From Areca catechu (taxonomy: Eukaryota; Streptophyta; Magnoliopsida; Arecales; Arecaceae), in contig CM038050.1 in the NCBI GenBank assembly GCA_021397845.1, positions 143,901,980 through 143,965,979 on the forward strand: DNA of 64,000 nt. Reading direction: 5' to 3'. A model generated the notes under the pieces. It searched no databases. It was not told where the DNA came from and saw nothing but the letters and a program-made list of their open reading frames with translations. The first letter of the stretch is position 1. The number at the start of each line of letters is the position of its first letter. A program made the translations under genes and the position numbers. This document shows, in pieces, positions 11,129 to 21,696 of this stretch.

Positions 11129-12640
11129 GCTCTCAGCAATCAACGTCCCAAGCCCAGCTCCAGGACACCTTCTCAAGACCAGAGCACAGATCTCCGGCCA
11201 AGAGAACTTCGAGCCAAGCAGCTCTCAGCAATCAACGTCCTCGAGCCCAGCTCCAAGATGCCTTCCCAAGACCGGAGCTCAGATCTCCGGCCAAGAGAAC
11301 TTCGAGCCAAGCCGCTCTCAGCAATCAACGTCCCCGAGCCCAGCTCCAGGACACCTTCTCAAGACCAGAGCTCAGATCTTTGGCAAGAGAACTTCAAGCC
11401 AAGCTGCTCTCAGCAATCGATGTCCCCGAGCCCAGCTCCAGGATGCCTTCTCAAGACAGGAGCTCAAATCTTCAGCCAAGAGAACTTCGAGCCAAGCAGC
11501 TCTCAGCAATCAACATCCCTGAGTCCAGCTCCAGGATGCCTTCTCAAGACCGGAGCTCAGATCTCTGGCCAAGAGAACTTCGAGCCAAGCCTCTCTCAAT
11601 ATTGACGTCCCCAAGCCCAGCTTTAGGATGCCTTCACAAGATCGGAACTCAGATCTCTGGCCAAGAGAATTTTGAGCCAAGCAACTCTCAGCAATCAACG
11701 TCCTCGAGCCCAGCTCCAGGATGCCTTCTCAAGACTAAAGCTCAGATCTTCGGCCAAGAGAACTTCGAGCCAAGCTGCTCTAAGCAATCGACATCCCCGA
11801 GCCCAGCTCCAAAATGCCTTCACAAGATCGAAGCTCAGATCTCCGGTCAAGAGAACTTCGAGCCAAGCAGCTCTCAGCAATCAACATCCCCGAGCCCAGC
11901 TCTAGGATGCCTTTTCAAGACTGGAGCTCAGATCTCCGACCAATAGAACTTCGAGCCAAGAAGCTCTCAGCAATCAACATCCCCAAGCCCAGCTCCAGGA
12001 TGCCTTCTTAAGACCAGAGCTCAGATCTCTGGCCAAATGAACTTCGAGCCAAGCCCCTCTCAGCAATCGACATCCCCGAGCCCAACTCCAGGACGTCTTC
12101 TTAAGGCCGAAGCTCAGATCTCCGGCCAAGAGAATTTTGATCCAAGCCGCTCTCAGCAATCGACGTCCCCGAGCCCAGCTCCAGGATGCCTTCTCAAGAT
12201 CGGAGCTCAGATCTCCGGCCAAGAGAACTTCGAGCCAAGCAGCTCTCAGCAATCAACGTCCCCGAGCCCAGCTCAAGGATGCCTTCTCAAGATCGGAGCT
12301 CAGATCTCTGGCCAAGAGAATTCAAGCCAAGCCACTCTCAGCAATTGACATCCTCGAGCCAAGCTCCAGGATGCCTTCTCAAGATCGGAGCTCAGATCTC
12401 CGGCCAAGAGAACTTCGAGCCAAGCAGCTCTCAGCAATCAATGTCCCCGAGCCCAGCTCCAGGATGCCCTCTTAAGATCGGAGCTCAGATCTCTAGCCAA
12501 GAGAACTTTAAGCCAAGCAGCGCTCAGCAACCGACGTCCCCGAGCCCAGTTGCAGGACACCAACCCAAGACCAGAGCCTAGGTCTATGGCCAAGGGACCT
12601 TCGAGCCACATGGCCCTCAATCAACAACACCTTTGAGCCC
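11129..12640 (+). repeat. 93-bp tandem repeat array in element g, about 16 units
   Basis: The phrase gctctcagcaatcaacg recurs at 11129, 11221, 11314, 11406, 11499, about 11592, 11684, 11777, 11870, 11963, 12055, 12149, 12242, 12334, 12427 and 12520, at steps of 92-93 bases. Each unit also holds gagcccagctccagg, shared with the 64-bp array, and agctcagatctccggcc. Because 93 is a multiple of three, long frames stay open across units (for example 11063-11605), but they carry no domain. Such arrays near the 3' end of Tat-lineage elements are known seeds of satellite DNA. Confidence 0.9.
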
Positions 12641-12659
12641 AGCAGCTCTCAAGTGTCAT

Positions 12660-12959
12660 GACTTAGCATCAAGCAAGGTGCAACCCTTCTCTCTGGTCTC
12701 CCCATACAAAAAGAAGAGGATAGGAGATGAAAGAAAGAAAAGGGAAGAACTAGGCAAAAGAAACATATAACAAAGGAGCTCAAGTTTCATTAATCAAAAA
12801 CACAAGTTACAAGTGTCTTCTGGGCCCCCGACATGCCGGAAGAGCCCGAATTAGTACAAGAAATAAAAAGTACAAAACAGGACAAGGAAGAAAAGGGTCA
12901 TTCCATGCCAGCCGACTTCTTTGCTGGGTCCTGAGGCCGAGAGTTCCTGCCCTTAGAAG
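12660..12959 (-). other. 3' flank of the antisense gene in element g
   Basis: Read on the minus strand, downstream of the stop at 12960 the sequence runs through an A/T-rich stretch with ttgattaatgaaacttgag (about 12783-12803), a plausible plant polyadenylation region. No other feature is seen. Confidence 0.4.
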
Positions 12960-15669
12960 TCACGACTGAGCTGCACTAACTTCAGGAGGATCACCCTTAG
13001 CTGGTGACGGAGGTTCTGAGCACACGGCTCCTGCAATGACCTCCTCGTCATCCTCCGCCTCCGAGGCCAAAGGATACCTGAGGCAGCTATGATTCTTGTC
13101 AGGAATAAGCACCTCGACCTGGTCGTGTAGGTACGTCAAACCCTTATAAAAGGAATCCGATGCCATCTTCTGGATTTCAGTGACGAAGTCATCCAAAGCC
13201 TTGAACCTGGCGATGGCATCCTTAGGACCCTTCGTGGTCTCAGCGGCCACCCTCCTTAGCTCGATAGCTTCCAGCCTGGCTGCCTCCATCGATTTGGTTG
13301 CCATCTCTGCCATCTTCTCAATAGTGGCAAGTTTCTCCATCACGGTTGCCAGCTCCACCTGGGCAGCTCCGGCAATCTCCTTATGCCGGTCAGTCTCGGC
13401 ACTGTACCAATTCAGTTTTCTCTTGACGTTGGAAAGGTCATCGATCACCTTCTTCGAGTGGCTCCTCTCCAGATCGCGAGCCATCAAGAGTCCCTTCACT
13501 CGCCCCTTGGCATCGGTGAGCTCTCTTTCGAGGTCCTTGACCTTTGCCTCAAGGACCCGTTTTCCCCGGCCTTCTCCTTCAGGTCGGCCTTTAAAGATTT
13601 GATCTCGGCGGCCTGTTGCCACTCGAGATGCTCCCAGCTCTGGAAGCGGCCCCTGATGTAGAGGGCCTCGGTACCAATCTGCACCATGAAAGAAGGTCAG
13701 TAAAAAAAAAAAAAATGAAATGAAAAAATGAATGAATGAATGATAAAAAAGTGAAAGAGCTTACCGAATACAGCTGGGGAAAGATGGCACTGATGACGTC
13801 GGTCAGCCGCATCCCAGCCATCTCTTGCCGATCGCATACTTGGATGGAGAAATCCATCATGCGCTCGACAAGCTCGGGGCTCCGAGAAACGAACTCTCTG
13901 GCCCCATCTTGAAAGGGAGATGGCGCCGGGCCTCCTCCCTCCGGCTCTCTCTGTGAGCGGGCAACCTTGCACCACTAGATGAAGGACCTCGGGGGGCAGG
14001 CTGGGTGGCCGGTGTCGGTGTAGACGGCACCTTCATCATGGCCCTGGGTTCGGCTCGGGTCTCCTCACCCCTAGCATCGATGACGGACAGACTCAGAGGA
14101 TGGCAGGGTGCAGCAATAGCAGCGGCAGCCCTCACTTGGACTACCACCTCAGGCTCTGCAGCGGGGGCCTGCTGGGCGGGCCTTGGTGCCGCAGGAGCTA
14201 CCCTCTCCACCGGTATGAAAGCAGCACGGGACACCTCTGAGCTCGAGCTTGCTGGGGTAGCCGGGCTCAGACCGATCACCACCGTGGGGTGGTTGCAGGG
14301 GCACTCTCACTACGCGCCCACCTCGATGAGGGCTCCCCAGCCAGCCCGGTTGGTGGCCTCTTCTTGGTGATTGCCAGGAGGTCATTCTTGGAGAAGATCA
14401 TTCCTACATGCAGATCACACAACAGTTAGAATCTGTGGGGAATAGTGAAAGAAGTGCAGGAAGTGCAAAAAAGGAAAAGAAAAGGTTCAGGTCGAACTCA
14501 CCCAACCCATTCGTTGGGTCGACCCAGGAGTCGACAAGGTTCTGCTCAGACAATAGGACCTCGAGAGGAGGAATCTGGGTGGTGCGGAGATGCTCGTAGT
14601 CATCCTGGTCAGCCGCATTGACCGTAGAGTTTCGGTTGGGAGACTTGTCCGGATTGCTCCAAACCCAGTCGACCCCCTCGACCTCAACAAAAAAAATTTG
14701 CTCTTCCAACCCCTGATGGAAGAGGGAAGCTCAAACTTAATGCCCTTCGGGAGGGCGGACAAAGACCACCACCCATCCTCGGTTGGGTGGCGCTTCAGGG
14801 TAAAGAAAGCCCTGAACAAAGAAAATCGGGCCACGAACCCATGAAGATGACAAAGCACAATGAAGGAAAAAATGACCTAATTGCGTTTGGCACCAGCTGC
14901 ACCGGGACCAAACGATAATTGTCTAAGACTGACAGAAAGAAAGGATGGAAGGGAAAGCGGAGACCTCCAGAGAAGGTCCCCACAAAGAAGGCAAGACGGT
15001 CCGGGCCACTTGAAGTGACCCGTTCCCCCGGACGAGGGATTGTGAGCCGGACAGAAGGTGGGATGCCATAGACATCCCGGACAGTCCTGAGTTCCCCGGT
15101 GGTGATCGTTGAGGTGACCCCACCAGGACCTGCAGGCCGGGCAGACTCACGAGTAGGAGCAGGAGAAGGAGGAGGCAAAGAACGACCGGTTCCCGGTTCC
15201 TAATGAGAACCGGACCAAGAGGATGCCTCCTACTGAGCTCAAAGCGAGCTACATCTTCCTCCCCGTCAGAGGAAGAAGAGGAGGATGCTGGCCTCCGCTC
15301 GAAACGACCGGCCTCACCCTGATCAGTAGAGGGGTGGAAGCCCTGACAAAAATGGGACATCATCAAGGACAAAGGAGAGGAGGAACTCAAAGCTGAAGAC
15401 CAAAGAGGAGATTTAACCAAAAGAAGACTCCGGACCCCGAGAAAGAATTCTATTCTAGTGAGGGAAGGAGGAAGAAAAAGAAGCTGACCTGTTGCCTTAG
15501 AAAACTCGGGGTGACTAGAAGGAAGAACAAGCTTGGGTGCGACGACAGTAGGCACGAAGAATTCATAAAGAATGGATGGTTCGGGTAATGCCTTCTTTTC
15601 ATTTTGAAATGACCCAAGGGATTCATACCGATTCAACTGCTCCACCAACGGATTTGTGCCACGTGCCAC
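12960..15669 (-). pseudogene. Antisense ORF of element g, Transposase_28-like ('putative gypsy type transposon' family)
   Basis: Read on the minus strand. ATG 15669 opens a Ser/Asp/Glu-rich N-terminus. A frameshift or splice near 15190 leads to YGIPPSVRL, PGERV, FSGGLRFPFHPF and QLVPNAIRSFF (15080-14890), the pattern of the N-terminal half of the Transposase_28 family. After a frame change at about 14860 come FRAFFTLKRHPTEDGWW and SSIRGWKSKFF (14810-14700), the second half. A variable Pro/Ala-rich region follows (14282-13857). A long coiled coil (13620-13150) ends in an acidic tail with a stop at 12960. Likely GT-AG introns are at about 14500-14404 (gtgagt...gtag) and 13763-13683 (gtaagc...gcag). 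Such ORFs lie antisense to pol in Tat-lineage elements; their role is unknown. Disruptions are few, but at least one or two frame changes make it a probable pseudogene. Confidence 0.6.
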
Positions 15670-15893
15670 CCATCAGTGAGAATGGCATCCCGGCCGCTCT
15701 ACATTCTGTGCCAGCATTAACTGTTCCTCGATGTGCCACATGGCATACCCACATTGGCCCGCAGGGTCGGTCCCCGAAGCGCCAGTAATCATGGCCATCA
15801 TCATGCCAGATCTTTGCCTTTTTATGTCAGCATCGCAATTACTCCCTTCAACCTGAGCGCCGTGCACTAACAGGCCTCGAGAGTGGGGGGAAA
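15670..15893 (+). other. Spacer and polypurine tract of element g
   Basis: This separates the antisense gene start from the 3' LTR, so on the minus strand it is the upstream region of that gene; it has a G-box-like cacgtg at about 15660. On the plus strand it ends in the purine tract cgagagtggggggaaa (15878-15893), directly before the LTR. Confidence 0.65.
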
Positions 15894-17665
15894 TGATGTG
15901 GAAGGTTCACTGATGTGGAGGAACTGGCAGGCGCTATGTCAAGAAGAGACGTCGCATCTACTCTCCAGCCTGGATCCCATAACCGAGCTAAGGTGAGCTC
16001 CCTCAGAATGGCGAACCGAGCTCAGTCCTCTGCCAGGTTGAGCTCACGAGCTCGAGATGCCTAGGTTGGAGCCGCCTACCTCCATCTAGAGCGAGACCCT
16101 CGAAGGTTAGTGCCCTGCGGTCAAGGTCGAGCTAAGGGCTCACCTGCCGATGTGGAGCCTCTTTGAGCGTGCACCCTCTGGACCGGGTCCACCTTCTGCC
16201 CTCCAGAGTGAGACCCTCGGAGGTTAGTGCCCTACGATCGAGGTCAAGCTAAGAGCTCACCCGTCGATGTGGAGCCTCTCCGAGCGCGCGCCCTCTAGAT
16301 CGGGTCTGCCTTCTACCCACCAAAGTGAGACTCTCGAAGGTTAGTGCCCTATGGTCGAGGTTGAGCTAAGAGCTCACCCATCGATGTGGAGCCTCTCCGA
16401 GTGCGCGCCCTCTAGACCGGGTCCGCCTTTCGCTCTCTAGAGCGAGACCCTTAGAGGTTAGTGCCCTACGGTTGAGGTTGAGCTAAGAGCTCACCAGCGG
16501 ATGTGGAGCCTCTCCGAGCACGCGCCCTCTGGAGGGTCTACCTTCCACCCTCCAAAGAGAGACCCTTGGAGGTTAGTGCCCTGTGATCGAGGTCGAGCTA
16601 AGAGCTCACCCGCCGATATGGAGCCTCTTCGAGTGCGCGCCCTCCGAACCGGGCCCGCACCTCACCCTCCTCCGCCAAGGCCCCCGTGCAAGCTCGAAGC
16701 GCTTAGAACGGAGCAAGCCTTGCCATCCCAGCTCGGCCCAGCCCGGACAAGGTCCTCACCAGCTGAGGGCACCAGCGAGCCACCCGAGGATCGTACCGGA
16801 GCGCCTCCCAGACCGTGCGGACTGCCTAAAACTGCTAGTTACTCCAGAAAGGCAAGCAGCACATTGATCAAGATGCTACATTCCTCACCAACCACTCAGA
16901 TCACCCAAGAGAGAAAGTCAACCGGGAGATTCAAATCTGGTGGGCGGTGGCCCACCATTCGAGGCACCCCCAAATTTTTGGAACGAGGCAACCAAGAAGA
17001 GTGGCGAGCACCTAACAACACACCCTATCATGAATCGGGAAAGGCTCCTCGGGACATCGCCGTATGTGCCTGACAGCCCAGCAGGGATCTCAAGACAAGT
17101 GCCAAACGGTAACCAAGTTCACAACAAACCCGGAGGTAACACAACAACTCCAAGACACAGGCAGAAACACAAGCAAAAAAAAAAAGAAGAGAAGTGTGAC
17201 CCCACCAGCAAAGGGGGGATGGCACCACCACCACACAAGCACAAGCGCAAGCCCGGCCAAGAGGGCGAAGCACCACTACCACCACTATTGAAGGGAAACG
17301 AGGGGCATAAGGAGAGGCCGAGGAATAGAGCACCCCTTTGTCCCCACTATCACTCTCCCCCTGCGACATTTTCACCTTCACGCACATCTTTTACTCCTCC
17401 TAGTATGGAGTCCATCAAGAGGGGCCTGACCAGGAGGATCTATTCCCCTGGATCATCACTGACTTGATCATCGGAGTGCCCCAGCCAGAAACTCCGGCCC
17501 GGGTCTCTAATCGCTGTCTCACAGGCTCAGGAGTGGAGGACCGCTGGGCGGCGAGGTGGCCGCACCCAGTGCGAAGGTCCGAGAATCGAGAACGATGGGC
17601 AATAGAGGAGGAGCGCACTCCGGCATCGATAGTAGCTACGGGCTACGACAATCTTGGCGACAACA
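15894..17665 (+). repeat. 3' LTR of element g
   Basis: It starts TGATGTGG after the PPT and ends GACAACA at 17665, next to the target copy gtttc. It contains five 115-117 bp tandem units (about 16090-16640) and aligns with the 5' LTR throughout, with moderate divergence (on the order of one difference per ten bases by eye). This suggests an old insertion. Confidence 0.85.
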
Positions 17666-17670
17666 GTTTC

Positions 17671-18740
17671 ATTACTTAGATTAAACTTTGACTAAGTTCC
17701 TGATGCAGATGCAAATATACTGGACACATGCAGACTTCTAACAGATGATGCAGGGGACTCATGACATGCAGACTCAACTATGCATTCCTATTGGACTCTT
17801 TGGACCTATGCTTAACAGACTATAGGCTCGCTAGGTTTAATCCTAGTTTGGTATGCACATGAAAACTTAACAGGAACTCATAACAGATTCCAGTGGGTTT
17901 TCCAGAAGTAGGTAGCAAGCAAATAGGATGGGCTCTAAGGACTTATGTAACTTAGTAATCTCCGCAAAATGTAACCTGATGGTTCTAAGAATGTTAGAAG
18001 CTTCTGGGAAGGGCAGAAAATATGATGAGGGTTCAGGGTTAGTCGAGTGGGATAGGAAATAGAAAAAGGGTTTAGGGTTGACTGGAAAGATTAAGATGTA
18101 AGAAAAGGTTTTTGGGATTAGATCTTGACTAAGGAGGTTAACCTTATGAGATTGGTGTATGTCTACGGGGCTGCATAATGGAAGAATGGTCACTAATTTT
18201 AGGAAAGATGTTCTCAATGGGAACTACAGGAGGGAATTCATCATGAGAGTACTGGGTTATAAAGATCAAGTCCTTAATAAACTCTTCTGGCTCATAAAAT
18301 TCAGGAGTGGACTCTATAATTTGGTTTTCTTCTAGTGGCTCCTCAAGTAAGTTTTAATAGTAGGATCAGGTTCTTTATGGTCTTCTTTCTTTAACTGTTC
18401 TTCTAATATGGTTTTGGTCTAAATGTTTACCTGATTAACTAACTCTGGGTTGGTTTCGGTCTGGGTTTGGTCAGGGTTAGCTAAATCTAGGTCATCTATA
18501 AGTATCTCCTCCTCTTCTTCATACTCATCTACCATACTTGGGTTAGCCTCATACACCTCTACTTTAGGCTCAGTAATGGGTTCACAGGTTATGGGTGCAG
18601 AGGTTATGGGTTCAAAAACTATGGGTCCAAAGGTTATGGGTTTATAGACTATGGGTTCAAAGGTTCTGGGTTCATAGATTGTCGACTCGAATCTATAGGT
18701 TGCTTGGTTATTGGATTGGATCAACTAGTCAAATATTTGG
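17671..18740 (-). pseudogene. Element b: gag linker and start of integrase tail
   Basis: On the minus strand, 18724-18419 reads a low-complexity linker rich in Pro, Glu and Thr with repeated xPIT/xPIV and Asn-Pro steps. It turns acidic (EEEEEILIDDLDL) and ends near 18419. 18217-17867 carries the block FLPFPEAS and RTIRLHFAE, also seen in elements a and c, and then a decayed integrase-core tail (17900-17800). The DNA at 18570-18680 is a tandem repeat of a 20-24 base unit around ggttatgggttcaaag. No polymerase domain lies between linker and integrase tail. Confidence 0.55.
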
Positions 18741-19962
18741 TCTACTTGATCGAACCTATGGTTCATTTGGTTTTGGGATTGGGTTAATTGGTTCATCTGG
18801 TATTGGTTTGGTCAAGCTTGATGTTCATTTGGGTAAACTAGTTTTTGGTTTGGTCCTGTTTGAGGTTCATCTATTCACTCGTGGCCCTTATGAGTATTTC
18901 AAGACTGGGCTCCATGGTTGAACTGGGTTGAGCTTTGGGCTTTTGGTATTGGGTTCCTAGTCTAGTGGTCATGCACTCAACAAGCAGGTGGTATGATGCA
19001 TGCAAGGGTTAGTACAAGCTAGGGTTTCCTACACCTAGAGCCAAAACTGAGTGGGTAGACTCAACTTATAATTAACCCAGTAGCTAATCCTTCCACTGGC
19101 CAGGTAGCGGGTGGGGTGGTGGGAGGCTCCCCCTGCTTGTCACAGGGTCCTAATTATAAACCACCAGTCCACTTAGGTCGTTTGACTCTGGACCCCTAGC
19201 CTTAGACACTAGCTTTCAGTAATAGCTAAAGGATTAAATGCACTAGTTAGCCCACACAGTTCGGACCCGACCTGTTGGGTGTCACCTAGCCCACTAGGGA
19301 AATTAGGTCTAATTAATTTTGATTAGGCTGGGTCAGTATGATGATGGTGGTTTTGGGCCCAGGATAGGTGATGAAATCCTGTCCTGATCTGAGATAGTGA
19401 ATTGCCACTTAAGATTAGGTTAATCAAATGATGCATATTCAATAAGCCCTAATGCAACTAATAACAATCAGAAAAATAAAAATATTTTATGTGTATTTCA
19501 TGAGGTGGCAAATTATGTTTCAGGTTGATTAGGTTAGCAAACAAATTGGGCTTGGGATTGGGGTGTGTGGAAGTTGGTTAGGTTTGGTTGAGTCAAGTGT
19601 GCAGAGTTCACAGAATTATGAGATTTAGGGTTCAGATTAATGCAGTGTTTGACATGGGTTCTAATGCAGAAAAAAATCAGAAAACCTCTATGATAGAGGA
19701 TGGACGGTGATGATGACCTCTACCAAATTTGATGCAAAACTAAAATTAGATGATGATGCAAATCCTAGGGTTTTTGGACTGATGTAGAATTATCAGATTT
19801 TAGTTAGGATTTCAAATATGCCAAATTTTAGGAATTTTAATTTTGTGTAAAATTATTTAAAAATTATGATAAAACAGGACAAGATAGAGGACACGTCATG
19901 CAAATTTCATACGAAAATAAAATTCCTAGGTGGTCAAAATCAGATGAAACCTAGACACCTAA
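18741..19962 (-). other. Leader and gag N-terminal remnant of element b
   Basis: On the minus strand, a start-like MEPSLEI near 18915 leads into a Gln/Asn-rich run of repeats with stops. Similar MESHFEI sequence occurs in element a near 23600. The remainder (about 18960-19962) is leader-type DNA with repeated gatgcaga-like words and no gene that I can identify. It aligns with 23640-25320 of element a. Confidence 0.5.
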
Positions 19963-21599
19963 TGGTGTGGGCACCAGGATCCACAGAGGCTCCTCAACCC
20001 TCTGTGGATCTTAGATTAGGGTTCCACTTCTTTGTGTCTTGTAATAAGGCTTCAAGCCTTAAATTTGTAATTGTCTTTTGCTTGGAATTGAGTCTGTACC
20101 TTGACCAATTAGGTCAAATTGAGTCCTGTACTAAGTCGAGTCATAAATCGAGTCTAGTCTGAGTCTCTTAGAAGTATGGGTCAATTGCAAGAGTGGGTCT
20201 TAAAATTTAGTCTCCTTGGAAGCAAGTAAGGAAAGAAGCCAAGTCATCTCAGGGCCCACCTGTGCATCCTACATGGTGCCATGACATCTTGCCATGTGGG
20301 CAGCACACTTGGCATGCAAGGATGCCCAATGGGGAGGACCACTTCACTTGGCTCTAGCCTTTTTCCCCTCCCCTTATGAAGCTCATTGCCATGCTAGGGT
20401 GGTCGGCCAAGGTGGAAGTCAATGGGAGTTGAAGTGGGGAATTCAAATCCCTTGCTTCAAGCCCTCCAATCAAGTCTTCTTCCCAAATTGCTTCAACCTC
20501 TTTGGAAGGGAGAGACAAGATCCTTGGGCGCCTCCACCTAACACTCCCCATGTCAAGCCTTATACCAAAGAAAGGGTGTGCAACAAAGGAAGGAAGAAGA
20601 ACATAAGCCATGCTACAAGCCCCTCTTCATATCTTTTTCCAAAACAATGAAGACTCTTTTCAACTTCAAGGCGCCCATGATCCCTCCTCCTAGCCTTGCT
20701 TCATGCCATGCCCATTCAAGAAAAAGAAGAAGAAAATTTGTATTCTTGCATTTGAATTTCAAAATGGGCCTTGGGTGCCTATTTAAAGGACCCAACCCCC
20801 TCTATTGAAAAGGGATTATTGAATGATTGAATGATTAATGAAAAAGAGATTGAGTTTTCTATCCTCCAACCATTGTCTCCTAGAATAGGTTTGAGTGAAG
20901 TTGCCTTCGTCTCCAGGGATGTTGAGTGGTGTGAGGCCACCTGTCCGTCACCCCAGGGCGTCGCGAGTCCTTCGTCCTCCTAGACGTCAAGTGGTGTGAG
21001 GCCACATTCCTTCGTCCTCCATGACGTCGCGGGGTGCGAGGCCCCAAGCTATCTCCAACTTCGACTTCGAAATCCAGCCGGACACCGGGCTTGAAGCCCC
21101 TTCTCAACTCCATCTCAGTTCCTTTCTATGTATCTTTACATCTCGCTGATCCTTCTTTTGTTTGCCTATAGGTTCTCCCTGGCATCTCGGGCATCGGAGA
21201 CAGTCAGCTTTGCCATCGCGACCTCCTGACCCAAAGCCAGTGCTTCCATGGGTTCGACTGCTCGGGCATCCCGGCCGCATCCGCCGAGTTGAGAGATCTT
21301 TGCACCGGGCGCTTCAGAAGTGTGAGGTTTGCTTTCTCTCTATCTCCTAAGTAGGTATTGTATGTCGAGCTAGTCCTACTGGGATTTCTTAATCCCGGGG
21401 TCCTGCTCTCGTTTTCACTTTTAGGGCTTTGAACTGCTAGCGTAAGCATACATTACTCTTCTTTCATATTTCTTGCCTTTGCTTGTGATCGGGAATCGAA
21501 ACCCTAAGAAACATATAAAACTCTTCAACTATAAAAAAACTCCCTGCATCATAAGCATCTATCCCAGCATCCCTAGCCCTAACCCCTTGTTCCGCATCA
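19963..21599 (+). mobile_element. Solo LTR of a chromovirus-like family, inside element b
   Basis: The 1637-bp unit starts TGGTGTGGGCACCAGGATCC and ends CGCATCA, and is flanked on both sides by cctaa (19958-19962 and 21600-21604), a perfect 5-bp duplication. Both ends match the LTR style of elements a and b (TGGTGGGGGCACC...CATCA), but here on the plus strand and with a different body. A TATA-like tatttaaagg lies at 20780-20789, followed at 20920-21040 by three copies of a ggtg(t/c)gaggcc phrase. No interior is present, so it arose by LTR-LTR recombination. Confidence 0.85.
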
Positions 21600-21681
21600 C
21601 CTAATGCAGTGGACATGATGCAGAAATTTCAGGAATTAAGGTTTTAGTGATTCTAATGTAGATGCAAGCTATCCTAAACCT

Positions 21682-21693
21682 GCTTTGATACCA
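21682..21693 (-). other. Primer-binding site of element b
   Basis: The minus strand reads TGGTATCAAAGC just inside the 5' LTR. This is one base off TGGTATCAGAGC, which complements the 3' end of plant initiator Met tRNA. Confidence 0.8.
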
Positions 21694-21696
21694 AAC

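Larger units (their letters stand above)
7346..17665 (+). mobile_element. Element g: Tat-like non-autonomous Ty3/gypsy element with antisense gene
   Basis: Two 1.77-kb LTRs (7346-9114 and 15894-17665) start TGATGTGG and end GGC(A/G)ACAACA or GGCAACA, flanked by a perfect 5-bp duplication gtttc (7341-7345 and 17666-17670). A PBS-like tggcacaccagg follows the 5' LTR and a PPT precedes the 3' LTR. The 6.8-kb interior has no recognisable protease, RT, RNase H or integrase on either strand. It holds a possible gag relic, three kinds of tandem repeat, and an antisense gene. Antisense extra ORFs with a Transposase_28-type domain, and tandem repeats near the 3' end, are known in the Tat lineage of plant gypsy elements. 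It is GC-rich compared with its surroundings. Confidence 0.8.

Noticed and set aside
11063..12581. Long overlapping plus-strand frames (Ser/Pro/Gln-rich)
   Set aside because: The 93-bp unit keeps frames open in all copies; several frames are open at once and none has a start or domain.
10000..12640. CRISPR-like look of regular repeats
   Set aside because: Units are contiguous, with no unique spacers, and the context is a plant retrotransposon.
13180..13602. 140-residue plus-strand frame
   Set aside because: It is the complement shadow of the antisense coiled-coil exon.
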